Below, piece by piece: positions 7,743 to 16,229 of a stretch of 64,000 nt of DNA (the first letter of the stretch is position 1; each line of letters opens with the position of its first letter). The notes under the pieces were generated by a model. That model saw only the letters and a program-made list of their open reading frames with translations, ran no database searches and was not told the DNA's origin. A program made the position numbers and the translations under genes. Source of the stretch: CAZIMM01 sp964540415 (GTDB lineage Bacteria; Bacillota; Clostridia; Oscillospirales; Acutalibacteraceae); the NCBI GenBank assembly GCA_964540415.1, contig CAZIMM010000001.1, forward strand, positions 106,087 through 170,086, written 5' to 3'.

Positions 7743-8375
7743 TCAGTCCTCAAGTGCCTTGAGTGTGAGCGCCGTTGTGTCGGTGATCTCCTCCTGACCC
7801 TGCACTATCCTGAGCTTGCCGCGCGCCGCGTAGTAATTCTTGAGCGGCTCGGTCTGCTCGTGATAAACGCGCAAGCGGTCAAGCACGGTTTCCGGGGAAT
7901 CGTCTTTACGCTGAATCAATTCACCGTCGCAGCTATCGCATTTTCCTTCGACTGCGGGCTTTTTGTATTCGAGGTGGTAGGACGCGCCGCAGTTTTTGCA
8001 GACGCGTCTGCCGGACATTCTGCGAGCAATGCTCTCATCCGGCACCTCAATATCAATCACCCTGTCAATCTCAACGCCCATTGCGTCGAGCGCTTCTGCC
8101 TGCGGAATTGTTCTGGGAAAACCGTCAAGGATGAAGCCATTTTTGCAATCGTCCTTTGAGAGGCGTTCCTTGATTATTCCGATGACAACTTCATCCGGCA
8201 CAAGAGCGCCGCTGTCCATAAATGACTTGGCTTTTTTGCCCATTTCCGTGCCGTTTGCGAGAGCCTCGCGGATAATGTTACCCGTAGATATGGCGGGAAT
8301 TGAAAGCTTTTGCTCGACGACCTGCGCCTGTGTGCCCTTTCCGGCTCCGGGCGCTCCGAGAAAAATCAGTTTCAT
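7743..8375 (-). CDS. adk: Adenylate kinase
   Basis: A protein of 210 residues of the long, LID-containing type. The P-loop GAPGAGKGT spans residues 7-15, and LDGFPRTIPQAEAL holds the AMP-side segment. The LID has two Cys pairs, CKNC and CDSC, so it should bind structural zinc, as in many Gram-positive enzymes. It balances ATP, ADP and AMP. It lies between secY and map, as in most Firmicutes. AAAGGAAAC precedes the ATG. Confidence 0.98.
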   Translation of the reverse strand: MKLIFLGAPGAGKGTQAQVVEQKLSIPAISTGNIIREALANGTEMGKKAKSFMDSGALVPDEVVIGIIKERLSKDDCKNGFILDGFPRTIPQAEALDAMGVEIDRVIDIEVPDESIARRMSGRRVCKNCGASYHLEYKKPAVEGKCDSCDGELIQRKDDSPETVLDRLRVYHEQTEPLKNYYAARGKLRIVQGQEEITDTTALTLKALED

Positions 8376-8414
8376 TCTTCAACCGTTTCCTTTCCTGCGT
8401 AAAGCTTGTTTGCC

Positions 8415-9752
8415 TTAGTCGAGGAAGCCCTTGTAGTGCCTCATCATCATCTGGCTTTCGAGCTGCTTGACAGTTTCAAGCGCAACGCCGACCATAATGA
8501 TTATTGATGTGCCGCCCAGCGAAATGTTCATGCCCTGGACATAATCCGCTTTGTTGAGAGCGAAGGTTGCAATCTGGCTGAACAATGTCGGGAACAGAGC
8601 GACAACGCTCAAAAGAAGCGCGCCTAACAAGGTAATTCTTGACAAAATTCTTGCAATATAATCCGAGGTAGGCTTTCCGGGACGAATTCCGGGAATTGCG
8701 CCGGAATTTTTGCGGATGTTGTTTGCCATTTCAATCGGATTGTACTGAATGCTTGCATAGAAGTAAGCGAAGAAGATTATCATGATGAAGTAAATGATGC
8801 TGTAGAACCAGTGAGTGGACTTGAACAATCCGAAAATTGTTGCAGCAGTGCTTCCCTCTTTGACGTCCATGAACATCTCGATTGTGGGAGGCAGGGAGAG
8901 AATCGAGCTTGCGAAGATTACCGGCATAACGCCCGACATATTGACCTTCATCGGAATATGTGAGCTCTGGCCGCCGTACATCTTTCTGCCGACAACTCTC
9001 TTTGCATACTGAACAGGAATTCGTCTTTCCGCATTGTCCATCCAAACGATGAAAGCAATCATCAAAAGCGCAATCACCGCGATGATGGGTGCAAGAACAT
9101 AGTACGGACCGCCGTACGTAAAATACTGATAGAGGCTTACCGTCATTGCGGGAATCCTTGAAACGATGCCCGCAAAAAGGATGATTGAAATACCGTTGCC
9201 GATACCCTTATCATTCACCTGTTCGCCGAGCCACATGATGAACGCGGTGCCTGCGGTGAGGCAAAGGATGATGACGAGTGCCTGAAACACGCCCAGGAAG
9301 CCGCCAAACTTTGCGCCGCTTGCGTCGTTCATAAGGTATCCGCCGTTACGAAGGTAGAAATAGTAGGCGGTGGACTGCATAAGTCCGAGGCCGACCGTAA
9401 CAAAACGGGTGATGGATGCTATCTTCTTGCGTCCCTCCTCGCCCTCTTTCTGGAGTCTCTCCAGGGCGGGAATTGCGACAGTCAACAGCTGCATAATGAT
9501 GGATGCATTGATGTACGGGGTGATTGACATTGCGAAAATCGTGCCGTAATTGAACGCGTCACCTGTCATCATGCTAAGGTAGCTCATAAAAGTGCCTTCC
9601 GCCGCATCGGGAAGGATACCTGCGGAGCCGATATCAGTGAACGGAACCGGAATGGCAGCGCCGATACGGAAAACGAGGATGATCAGCGCCGTAAAAAGCA
9701 TTTTCTTGCGAAGGTCAGCTATCTTCCATGCATTGATTATCGTCTGCAGCAC
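8415..9752 (-). CDS. secY: Protein translocase subunit SecY
   Basis: A protein of 445 residues with ten predicted membrane helices. It forms the channel of the Sec translocon. Conserved features include the LRKKMLFT start region, the INASIIMQLL plug-side segment and the IRPGKPTSDYI loop near the C-terminus. The start is GTG at 9750-9752, two bases after the L15 stop codon. GAGGTG at the end of rplO serves as its ribosome-binding site, so the genes are tightly coupled. Confidence 0.98.
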   Translation of the reverse strand: MLQTIINAWKIADLRKKMLFTALIILVFRIGAAIPVPFTDIGSAGILPDAAEGTFMSYLSMMTGDAFNYGTIFAMSITPYINASIIMQLLTVAIPALERLQKEGEEGRKKIASITRFVTVGLGLMQSTAYYFYLRNGGYLMNDASGAKFGGFLGVFQALVIILCLTAGTAFIMWLGEQVNDKGIGNGISIILFAGIVSRIPAMTVSLYQYFTYGGPYYVLAPIIAVIALLMIAFIVWMDNAERRIPVQYAKRVVGRKMYGGQSSHIPMKVNMSGVMPVIFASSILSLPPTIEMFMDVKEGSTAATIFGLFKSTHWFYSIIYFIMIIFFAYFYASIQYNPIEMANNIRKNSGAIPGIRPGKPTSDYIARILSRITLLGALLLSVVALFPTLFSQIATFALNKADYVQGMNISLGGTSIIIMVGVALETVKQLESQMMMRHYKGFLD

Positions 9753-9753
9753 T

Positions 9754-10272
9754 TCAGATCACCTCAACCTTTCCGCCTGCCGCTTCGATTTTTTCCTTAG
9801 CGGACTGTGAATAAGGCTTCGGTTTTTCAGCTTCTTCTGCTTCCTTGCCGTTCTTTTTGAGCTGTGCGGGGTAGCTGTACTCCTTAAGGCGGACTGTCAG
9901 CTTTTTGTCAATCTCGCCGTTGCCGAGAATTTTTACGCCGTCATTCTCTTTCTTGACCAGACCGGCTGCGATGAGGGCTGCCACGTCAACCGTGTCGCCG
10001 TCATTGAAAGCCTTGCTGAGATCCGAGACATTGACTATTGCGATTTTCCTTGCAAAAATGTTGTTGAATCCTCTTTTGGGTATACGCCTTTGCAGCGGCA
10101 TCTGTCCGCCTTCAAAGCCGGCTCTCATGCCTCTGCCGGCACGCGCCTTCTGACCCTTATGACCCTTGCCGGCGGTTTTGCCCTGGCCGGAAGCGGGTCC
10201 TCTGCCGATACGCTTGCGCTCCTTTGTGGAGCCGGACGCCGGTGAAAGCTCATGCAATTTCATTTGGGACAC
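9754..10272 (-). CDS. rplO: 50S ribosomal protein L15
   Basis: A protein of 172 residues. The N-terminal part, MKLHELSPASGSTKERKRIGRG, and the glycine-rich basic stretch up to FEGGQMPLQRRIPKRGF are typical of L15. The C-terminus carries a charged extension with KKNGKEAEEAEKPKPYS inserted before the last conserved segment, so the protein is longer than the usual 145-150 residues. The start could also be the Met three codons downstream. It is followed at once by secY. Confidence 0.97.
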   Translation of the reverse strand: MSQMKLHELSPASGSTKERKRIGRGPASGQGKTAGKGHKGQKARAGRGMRAGFEGGQMPLQRRIPKRGFNNIFARKIAIVNVSDLSKAFNDGDTVDVAALIAAGLVKKENDGVKILGNGEIDKKLTVRLKEYSYPAQLKKNGKEAEEAEKPKPYSQSAKEKIEAAGGKVEVI

Positions 10273-10280
10273 CTCCTTGC

Positions 10281-10460
10281 TTATGCTTTGGTTACCACGA
10301 TAAGATGGGATATCTTCTTGACCTTGCCCGCTGTTGCGGGATTGTCCGGCTGGACCTTTTCATCACCGATTTTGTAAAGGCCGAGCGCATTGGCTGTGGC
10401 TATCTGGCTCTTTGTGGAGCCGATAAGGCTCTTGACGAGCTTAACCTTAATGTCTGCCAT
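10281..10460 (-). CDS. rpmD: 50S ribosomal protein L30
   Basis: A 59-residue gene read from the gap between rpsE and rplO. It begins MADIKVKLVKSLIGSTKSQI and ends KKISHLIVVTKA, the normal bacterial L30 pattern. The order rpsE-rpmD-rplO is standard. It starts 14 bases after rpsE ends, with a purine-rich AGGAGGA upstream. L30 is a small globular protein of the large subunit. Confidence 0.97.
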   Translation of the reverse strand: MADIKVKLVKSLIGSTKSQIATANALGLYKIGDEKVQPDNPATAGKVKKISHLIVVTKA

Positions 10461-10474
10461 TGAATTCGTCCTCC

Positions 10475-11068
10475 TTAATCTTTGATGTCAGCCGTTTCGG
10501 CTTCCTCTGCCGCCGCTGCTGCGGGAGCTTCGGGTGCTTTGGGGGTATAGCCCAGGATTTCCTGTGCGCTTCTGCCGCGGACTGCCGCAACCTCTTCAAG
10601 TGTGCGGAGCTGCTTGAGACCGTCAAGCGTTGCTCTGACCACGTTGCAGGGGTTGTTTGAGCGGAGAGCCTTAGTACGGATATCCTTGATGCCCACGGTC
10701 TCAACAACCGCACGCACGGGGCCGCCGGCAATAACGCCGGTACCGGGAGCAGCAGGTTTGAGCAGAACTACGCCTGCGCCGAACTTGCCGATAACCTCGT
10801 GAGGAATAGTAGTTCCCTTGAGAGAAACCTTGAACATATTCTTCTTGGCATCTTCGATACCCTTACGGATAGCGTCGGGAACCTCGCCCGATTTGCCCAA
10901 GCCGAAGCCGATGGTGCCCGCGCCGTCGCCGACGACGACAAGCGCTGCGAATTTGAAGATACGTCCGCCCTTAACCGTCTTTGAAACACGGTTGATGGCA
11001 ACAACGCGTTCGGTGTAAGGTGACTCTTCTCTGTCTCTGCCTTTGTTTTTATCATCGTATCTTGCCAA
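10475..11068 (-). CDS. rpsE: 30S ribosomal protein S5
   Basis: A protein of 197 residues. The double-stranded RNA-binding domain begins ERVVAINRVSKTVKGGRIFKF, and the C-terminal domain holds GVIAGGPVRAVVETVGI. An Ala/Glu/Pro-rich tail of about 25 residues (after LGYTPKAPEAP) extends it beyond the usual 166. The start codon is TTG at 11066-11068, with AAGGAGGG nine bases upstream. S5 lies at the mRNA entrance and affects decoding accuracy. Confidence 0.98.
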   Translation of the reverse strand: MARYDDKNKGRDREESPYTERVVAINRVSKTVKGGRIFKFAALVVVGDGAGTIGFGLGKSGEVPDAIRKGIEDAKKNMFKVSLKGTTIPHEVIGKFGAGVVLLKPAAPGTGVIAGGPVRAVVETVGIKDIRTKALRSNNPCNVVRATLDGLKQLRTLEEVAAVRGRSAQEILGYTPKAPEAPAAAAAEEAETADIKD

Positions 11069-11085
11069 AGTGTTTTCCCTCCTTC

Positions 11086-11445
11086 TCAGAACTTGAGGCC
11101 GCCCTCGCGGGCGCCGTCCGCCAGCTCTTGAACACGGCCGTGGTAAATATAACCGCCGCGGTCAAAAACGACGTTGGTGATGCCTTTGTCGGCAGCGCGC
11201 TTTGCGAGCGCCTCACCGACCTTGCGGGCTGCCGTCTTGTTTCCGCCGTAATCCGCGAAATCCTTTTCGACGCTGGAGGCGGACACAAGTGTCACGCCGT
11301 TGACATCGTCAATGAGCTGAGCGTATATATTGCTGAGCGAGCGGAAAACATTGAGGCGGGGACACTCCGGAGTGCCGGATATTTTGGTGCGCACTCTATC
11401 ATGGCGCGCGATTCTTGCCTTGCCTGTTTCGGGTCTCTTAACCAT
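11086..11445 (-). CDS. rplR: 50S ribosomal protein L18
   Basis: A protein of 119 residues. The segments VRTKISGTPECPRLNVFRS, NIYAQLIDD and the terminal FDRGGYIYHGRVQELADGAR are characteristic of L18. The protein binds 5S rRNA together with L5. It lies 17 bases upstream of rpsE and 21 bases after rplF, the normal spc-operon order. Confidence 0.98.
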   Translation of the reverse strand: MVKRPETGKARIARHDRVRTKISGTPECPRLNVFRSLSNIYAQLIDDVNGVTLVSASSVEKDFADYGGNKTAARKVGEALAKRAADKGITNVVFDRGGYIYHGRVQELADGAREGGLKF

Positions 11446-11466
11446 TAGTTTTCACTCCTTCAAATG

Positions 11467-12012
11467 TTATTTGCCGCCCTTGCCGGCCTTGCCTTCCTTG
11501 CGGCGGATGACCTCGTCAGCGTACTTGATGCCCTTGCCCTTATAAGGCTCGGGAGGACGCTTCTCGCGGATCTCAGCTGCAAACTGGCCGACCTTCTGCT
11601 TATCGGGGCCGGAAACAACGATCTTGTTCGGTGCCGGAACCTCAATGGTGATACCCTCGATTTCGGGCATGATAACCTGATGAGAATAACCGATGTTCAT
11701 CACAAGGTCCTTGCCCTGCTTTGTCGCACGGTAACCGACGCCGTTCACCTCAAGCTCCTTTTTGAAGCCCTCGTTGACGCCTGAAACCATGTTTGCGATG
11801 AGTGTGCGAGTCAGACCATGAAGGGATCTGTTCTCTTTTTCATCGTTCGGACGTGTAACAGTGATTACGTTGCCGTCCATTTCAACCTTCATGCTGCTGT
11901 GCAGCGTTCTGGTCAGGGTTCCCTTGGGACCCTTTGCGGTGAGCGTGTTGCCGTCAAGCTTAACCTCAACGCCTGCCGGAATTACTACCGGCTGCTTTCC
12001 GATTCGTGACAT
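11467..12012 (-). CDS. rplF: 50S ribosomal protein L6
   Basis: A protein of 181 residues with the start MSRIGKQPVVIPAGVEV and the C-terminal signature RPPEPYKGKGIKYADEVIRRKEGKAGK (seen in parts). It has two related domains, as in all L6 proteins. It lies near the sarcin-ricin loop and the factor-binding site of the 50S subunit. GGGGGGC precedes the ATG, 14 bases after rpsH. Confidence 0.98.
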   Translation of the reverse strand: MSRIGKQPVVIPAGVEVKLDGNTLTAKGPKGTLTRTLHSSMKVEMDGNVITVTRPNDEKENRSLHGLTRTLIANMVSGVNEGFKKELEVNGVGYRATKQGKDLVMNIGYSHQVIMPEIEGITIEVPAPNKIVVSGPDKQKVGQFAAEIREKRPPEPYKGKGIKYADEVIRRKEGKAGKGGK

Positions 12013-12026
12013 TGAACAGCCCCCCC

Positions 12027-12455
12027 TTACCAGACAAACGCGAGAACCTCGCCGCCGATGTTGGCTTTGCGAGCGTCTCTGTCTGTCATAATGCCCTTGG
12101 ATGTGGATATGATAGCTATGCCCAGCCCCTTCATGACCTTCGGCATATCCTCACAATTGCTGTAAATACGCAGACCGGGCTTGGAAACTCTGCGTAAACC
12201 CGTGATAACCTGTGACTTGTTGGGCGCTCTGTATTTCAGTTTGATTTCGATTGCGCCCTGCTGGGGCTTCTCCGCATTGTCAACAACCTTAACGTCGCCG
12301 ACAACCTTGAAGCTTTCGATATAGCCTTCGTCCAAAAGAATCTGCGCAATAGCCTTCTTCATGTTGGACGCGGGCACAGAGACTGAATCATGCTTCGCCG
12401 AGTTCGCGTTGCGTATTCTCGTGAGCATATCAGCTATGGGATCAGTTAACTGCAT
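12027..12455 (-). CDS. rpsH: 30S ribosomal protein S8
   Basis: A protein of 142 residues that begins MQLTDPIADMLTRIRNANSAKH. The C-terminal signature GIAIISTSKGIMTDRDARK is intact. It is about ten residues longer than the usual 132, with extra residues near VDNAEKPQQG in the middle. S8 binds the central domain of 16S rRNA; in E. coli it regulates the spc operon by binding its mRNA. GGAGGTAAC precedes the ATG. Confidence 0.98.
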   Translation of the reverse strand: MQLTDPIADMLTRIRNANSAKHDSVSVPASNMKKAIAQILLDEGYIESFKVVGDVKVVDNAEKPQQGAIEIKLKYRAPNKSQVITGLRRVSKPGLRIYSNCEDMPKVMKGLGIAIISTSKGIMTDRDARKANIGGEVLAFVW

Positions 12456-12482
12456 ACCGTTACCTCCTTTGCAATAGCTCTT

Positions 12483-12668
12483 TTACCAGCTTGCCTTTTT
12501 GACGCCCGGGATCTGACCCGCGTGGGCAAGTTCCCTGAAGCAGATACGGCATACTCCGTATTTGCGAAGATAGGCGTGCGGCCTGCCGCAGATCTTGCAT
12601 CTGTTGTAAGCTCTGGTGGAATACTTTGCCGGTCTTGCCTGCTTGACCTTCATTGATGTTTTTGCCAC
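12483..12668 (-). CDS. rpsZ: 30S ribosomal protein S14, type Z
   Basis: A protein of 61 residues, the short zinc-binding form of S14. It begins (GTG) VAKTSMKVKQARPAKYSTR and contains CKIC and CRIC pairs in the zinc ribbon. The end, RELAHAGQIPGVKKASW, is typical. The start is GTG at 12666-12668 with GGAGGG upstream. A longer open frame continues into rplE but has no basis as a start. The order rplE-rpsZ-rpsH is standard in Firmicutes. Confidence 0.97.
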   Translation of the reverse strand: MAKTSMKVKQARPAKYSTRAYNRCKICGRPHAYLRKYGVCRICFRELAHAGQIPGVKKASW

Positions 12669-12681
12669 AAATATTCCCTCC

Positions 12682-13221
12682 TTATCTTGTGAACGGAGCG
12701 CCCAGAAGCGTAAGCAGCTCGCGGGCCTCTTCGTCGGTCTGGGCGGTAGTGACAAAGCAGATGTCCATACCGCGGACCTTGTCGATCTTGTCATAATCGA
12801 TTTCCGGGAAAATCAACTGCTCTTTGATACCCATTGAGTAGTTTCCTTTGCCGTCAAACGAGTTGGGGTTGATTCCCCTGAAGTCGCGCACGCGGGGGAG
12901 AGCGAGGTTGAACAGTCTTTCAACAAATTCATACATTCTGTCGCCCCTGAGTGTAACCTTGACTCCGATGGTCATGCCCTCACGCAGCTTGAAGTTCGCA
13001 ACGGACTTCTTTGCCTTGCAGAGGACGGGCTTCTGACCGGTAATCTGAGAAATGTCTGAAACAATTGCGTCAACAACCTTGGGGTTGTCTCGAGCTTCTC
13101 CGCAGCCGACGTTAACGACGACTTTATCGAGCTTCGGGATTTGCATGACGCTGTTGTATCCGAACTTCTTCATCAGAGCCGGTGCAATTTCGCTTTTGTA
13201 GGTTTCTTTCAAAACTGCCAT
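12682..13221 (-). CDS. rplE: 50S ribosomal protein L5
   Basis: A protein of 179 residues. Conserved segments are PKLDKVVVNVGCGEA, ITGQKPVLCKAKKSVANFKLREG and VRDFRGINPNSFDGKGNYSMGI. L5 binds 5S rRNA and contacts the P-site tRNA. It is placed between rplX and rpsZ. GGAGGAAC lies upstream of the ATG. Confidence 0.98.
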   Translation of the reverse strand: MAVLKETYKSEIAPALMKKFGYNSVMQIPKLDKVVVNVGCGEARDNPKVVDAIVSDISQITGQKPVLCKAKKSVANFKLREGMTIGVKVTLRGDRMYEFVERLFNLALPRVRDFRGINPNSFDGKGNYSMGIKEQLIFPEIDYDKIDKVRGMDICFVTTAQTDEEARELLTLLGAPFTR

Positions 13222-13238
13222 TGTGTCATGTTCCTCCC

Positions 13239-13568
13239 TTATTCAAATTCCGCGGAGCATCCGCTCTTTTTGCAGGTGCGCATTTTCTTGCCCTTTGAGT
13301 TGACGGTGCTGCCTGTTCTTGTCGGACGGCCGCACTTCGGGCAGATAAGCTGAACCTTGTCGGCATACAGCGGGCTTTCGGCCTTGATGAGTCCGCCCGG
13401 CTCGCCTGCCTTGCGGGGCTTGACGTGCTTTGTGACGATGTTGACTCCTTCAACAATGACCTTGCCCTCGGAGGGGCTGACGTCCATGACCTTGCCTCTG
13501 ACGCCGCGATATTTGCCGTTGATGACGACGACCTCGTCGCCCTTCTTAACGTGAACCTTGTTATTCAT
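13239..13568 (-). CDS. rplX: 50S ribosomal protein L24
   Basis: A protein of 109 residues. The N-terminal KOW domain (VKKGDEVVVINGKYRGVRGKV) is the L24 core. The C-terminal half holds CPKC and, 22 residues on, a CKKSGC pair, which would form a zinc ribbon. Such Cys pairs occur in L24 of many bacteria. L24 starts 50S assembly by binding 23S rRNA. GGAGGTAC precedes the ATG. Confidence 0.98.
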   Translation of the reverse strand: MNNKVHVKKGDEVVVINGKYRGVRGKVMDVSPSEGKVIVEGVNIVTKHVKPRKAGEPGGLIKAESPLYADKVQLICPKCGRPTRTGSTVNSKGKKMRTCKKSGCSAEFE

Positions 13569-13581
13569 CTTTGTACCTCCC

Positions 13582-13950
13582 TTAAAGCACTTCGGGAGCG
13601 AGGCTGAGAATCTTGAGATAATCCTTATCTCTCAGCTCTCTCGCGACCGGCCCGAAAATACGTGTGCCCCTGGGGTTTTTGTCATCCTTGATGATAACGG
13701 CAGCGTTCTCATCAAAGCGGATGTAGGTGCCGTCATCGCGGCGAACTCCGCTCGCCGTACGAACCACGACAGCCTTGACAACTTCACCCTTCTTTACAAC
13801 TCCGCCGGGCGTTGCCTTTTTGACAGAAGCAACGACGACGTCGCCGATGTTTGCATACCTTTTGCCGGAACCGCCGAGAACCCGGATGCACATAATCTCT
13901 TTTGCGCCCGTGTTGTCGGCAACCTTAAGGTAACTCTGTTGCTGTATCAC
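13582..13950 (-). CDS. rplN: 50S ribosomal protein L14
   Basis: A protein of 122 residues, exactly the usual length. It begins (GTG) IQQQSYLKVADNTGAKEIMCIRVLGG and ends LRDKDYLKILSLAPEVL, both standard. The start is GTG at 13948-13950 with GGAGGC upstream. L14 lies at the subunit interface and binds RsfS in other bacteria. It sits between rpsQ and rplX. Confidence 0.98.
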   Translation of the reverse strand: MIQQQSYLKVADNTGAKEIMCIRVLGGSGKRYANIGDVVVASVKKATPGGVVKKGEVVKAVVVRTASGVRRDDGTYIRFDENAAVIIKDDKNPRGTRIFGPVARELRDKDYLKILSLAPEVL

Positions 13951-13980
13951 AGTGTTTGCCTCCTTTTACACTTGCGCCAA

Positions 13981-14238
13981 TTATTTGGCTTTCTCGATGA
14001 TTTCGACCACACGCCAGCGCTTATCCTTGGACAGCGGACGTGTTTCCATCACCAGCACTCTGTCGCCGATGTTGCACTCGTTGTTCTCGTCGTGCGCCTT
14101 GAGCTTCACGGTGTTGTTGATGATTTTTTTGTACAGCGGGTGCTGAACCTTATCCTTGACGGAGACGACGACAGTCTTATCCATCTTGTTGCTGGAAACA
14201 ACGCCCACGCGGGTTTTTCTGAGGTTTCTTTCGCTCAT
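13981..14238 (-). CDS. rpsQ: 30S ribosomal protein S17
   Basis: A protein of 85 residues counted from MSERNLRKTRVGVVSSNKMDKT. The upstream in-frame Met is disfavoured because GGAGGCC sits just before MSERN. The segment DRVLVMETRPLSKDKRWRVVEI is the S17 signature. S17 is a primary binder of 16S rRNA. It lies 20 bases after rpmC. Confidence 0.97.
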   Translation of the reverse strand: MSERNLRKTRVGVVSSNKMDKTVVVSVKDKVQHPLYKKIINNTVKLKAHDENNECNIGDRVLVMETRPLSKDKRWRVVEIIEKAK

Positions 14239-14258
14239 TGCACTTGGCCTCCCTTTCC

Positions 14259-14462
14259 TCACGCGTCGGTGCCGTGAAGTTCAATATCGCGGCGGACTGT
14301 TTTGATCCTGGCGATGTCCTTCTTGACGGCACTGATACGCATTGGGTTATCGAGCTGATTAACGGCTTGCTGGAAGCGCAGTTTAAACAGCTCGTCTTTC
14401 AGCTCAAGCAGCTTAGCATCCAGCTCCTGTGCGGAAAGCTTCCTGATTTCACTGGCTTTCAT
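14259..14462 (-). CDS. rpmC: 50S ribosomal protein L29
   Basis: A protein of 67 residues that begins MKASEIRKLSAQELDAKLLELKDELFKLRFQ, the normal coiled-coil L29 pattern. It is located at the tunnel exit, next to the docking site for trigger factor. Its start overlaps the end of rplP by four bases, which suggests coupled translation. Confidence 0.97.
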   Translation of the reverse strand: MKASEIRKLSAQELDAKLLELKDELFKLRFQQAVNQLDNPMRISAVKKDIARIKTVRRDIELHGTDA

Positions 14463-14887
14463 TCTTGCTCACCATCCGTTTCTTCCTTAGATACAAATTT
14501 GCACTTGATCGGCAGCTTGTTCGCGGCAAGGCGCATAGCTTCCTGAGCCAGCTCCTTTTCAACACCGGCGATTTCAAACATGACTCTGCCGGGCTTGACA
14601 ACCGCTACCCAATACTCGGGCGAACCTTTACCGGAACCCATGCGGGTCTCGGCGGGCTTTTCCGTGACGGGCTTGTCGGGGAAAATCTTTATCCAGACCT
14701 GACCGCCGCGCTTGATTGAACGCGTCATGGCGATACGGGCTGCTTCAATCTGATTGGAGGTTATCCATGCCGGCTCGAGAGCCGCGAGACCGTAGTCGCC
14801 GTAGTTGACCTTGTTGCCTCTGAGGGCCTTACCGGTCATGCGTCCTCTGTGGACACGGCGATACTTTACACGCTTAGGCAGCAGCAT
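14459..14887 (-). CDS. rplP: 50S ribosomal protein L16
   Basis: A protein of 142 residues. It begins MLLPKRVKYRRVHRGRMTGKALRGN and contains RGGQVWIKIFPDKPVTEKPAETRMGSGKG (seen in parts), the L16 signature near the A-site. The start ATG overlaps the rpsC stop codon by one base (TAATG). It ends four bases inside rpmC. Confidence 0.98.
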   Translation of the reverse strand: MLLPKRVKYRRVHRGRMTGKALRGNKVNYGDYGLAALEPAWITSNQIEAARIAMTRSIKRGGQVWIKIFPDKPVTEKPAETRMGSGKGSPEYWVAVVKPGRVMFEIAGVEKELAQEAMRLAANKLPIKCKFVSKEETDGEQE

Positions 14888-15547
14888 TATTTCTCCCCTC
14901 CTTCGATTTTTTTGGGCTTCCTTGCGTCGTGCAGGATTTCGCCCTTATAGATCCAGACCTTGACGCCGATGCGGCCGTAGGTTGTCTTTGCCTCGGCAAA
15001 GCCGTAGTCGATGTCGGCACGGATGGTCTGCAGAGGGATTGTACCCTCGTGATAGTGCTCTGTACGCGCAATCTCAGCACCGCCCAGACGGCCGGAAACC
15101 TGAGTTTTGATTCCTCTTGCGCCAGCCTTCATTGTGCGTCCGATGGACTGCTTGAGTGCGCGGCGGAAAGAGACACGCTTTTCGAGCTGAGCCGCGATTC
15201 CCTCGGCGACGAGCTGTGCGTNNNNNNNNNNCGATGTTGATGTAAACATCCTTGTCGCCGGAAAGTTTTTTCTCGCAAATCTTCTTGAGTCTTTCGATCT
15301 CGGAACCTTGCCTGCCGATAACAATACCGGGCTTCATGCAGGAGATGTTGATGCGGACGCGCTTGGGGTCGCGCTCGATTTCAACCTTGGATACGCCTGC
15401 CGGAGCAAGAGCCTTGAAGAGGTACTCGCGGAGATTGTAATCCTCAACGAGAGTATCGCCGAAGGTGTTGGCGCCCGCATACCAGCGCGACTCCCAATCC
15501 TTGATAACGCCGATCCTCAGACCTGTCGGATTGATTTTCTGTCCCAT
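14887..15547 (-). CDS. rpsC: 30S ribosomal protein S3, interrupted by an assembly gap
   Basis: The N-terminal piece runs from MGQKINPTGLRIGVIKDW through the KH-domain segment MKPGIVIGRQGSEIERL to DVYINI. The C-terminal piece resumes in another frame at AQLVAEGIAAQLEKRVSFRRALKQ and ends HDARKPKKIEGGEK. Between them are ten Ns. Other S3 proteins have about nine residues at this place, so about 24 bases are missing. Because 24 and 10 differ by a non-multiple of three, the gap looks like a frameshift but is almost surely an assembly artefact. The gene should encode about 225 residues. S3 lines the mRNA entry tunnel. Confidence 0.95.
15222..15231. other. Assembly gap (10 N) inside rpsC
   Basis: Ten Ns separate two frames of rpsC. 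The protein family predicts about 24 missing bases. Confidence 0.95.
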
Positions 15548-15566
15548 GTTAAAACCTCCTCCTCTC

Positions 15567-15902
15567 TTATTCCTTTTCCTCAAGCACAATTGTGATGTGC
15601 GAGGATTTTTTGTTGATTCTGTAAGCTCTGCCCTGTGCCCTGGGGCGGATACGCTTAAGGGTGGGGCCCTGGCTCACGGTGCATTTTGCAACGAAGAGCT
15701 TGCTTACGTCCATGTCGTGATTGTTTTCCGCATTCGACATTGCTGCGTGAAGCAGCTTGCCGACCGGCTCGCACGCTGCCTTAGGCGTGTGCCTGAGAAT
15801 AGCGGCGGCCTTTTCAGCCGGCTGATTCCTTATCAGATCAAGAACGATCTGGACTTTGCGGGGCGCTATGCGAACATAGGTTGCCTTTGCGGTTGCCTGC
15901 AT
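15567..15902 (-). CDS. rplV: 50S ribosomal protein L22
   Basis: A protein of 111 residues. It begins MQATAKATYVRIAPRKVQIVLDLIR and holds the C-terminal signature GPTLKRIRPRAQGRAYRINKKSSHITI (seen in parts). Its hairpin loop reaches into the exit tunnel. It lies between rpsS and rpsC. AAAGGAGTG precedes the ATG. Confidence 0.98.
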   Translation of the reverse strand: MQATAKATYVRIAPRKVQIVLDLIRNQPAEKAAAILRHTPKAACEPVGKLLHAAMSNAENNHDMDVSKLFVAKCTVSQGPTLKRIRPRAQGRAYRINKKSSHITIVLEEKE

Positions 15903-15924
15903 AAGTTACACACTCCTTTCGGCC

Positions 15925-16206
15925 TTATTTGCCTGCATTAGATGTTTTTGATCCCGCATGACCTCTGAATGTCCTTGTGGGAGCGAACTCGCCGAGCTTG
16001 TGGCCGACCATATCCTCGGTGACATACACCGGAACGTGCTTGCGGCCGTCGTGTACGGCGAAGGTGTGACCGACAAAATCGGGGAATATTGTGGAGCTGC
16101 GGCTCCATGTTTTAAGGACTTCTTTTTTGCCCGAATTGTTCATTGCCTGAACTCTCTCGAGAAGCTTCGGTTGAACAAAAGGTCCTTTTTTAACGCTTCT
16201 ACCCAT
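15925..16206 (-). CDS. rpsS: 30S ribosomal protein S19
   Basis: A protein of 93 residues that begins MGRSVKKGPFVQPKLLERV. It contains STIFPDFVGHTFAVHDGRKHVPVYVTEDMVGHKLGEF (seen in parts), the S19 signature. S19 forms a complex with S13 in the 30S head. AAAGGAGC precedes the ATG, 24 bases after rplB. Confidence 0.98.
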   Translation of the reverse strand: MGRSVKKGPFVQPKLLERVQAMNNSGKKEVLKTWSRSSTIFPDFVGHTFAVHDGRKHVPVYVTEDMVGHKLGEFAPTRTFRGHAGSKTSNAGK

Positions 16207-16229
16207 TATTAATAGCTCCTTTCATCAAC

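Noticed and set aside
15074..15324. Frameshifted or duplicated rpsC
   Set aside because: The two frames meet exactly at the ten Ns and join into one normal S3 protein.
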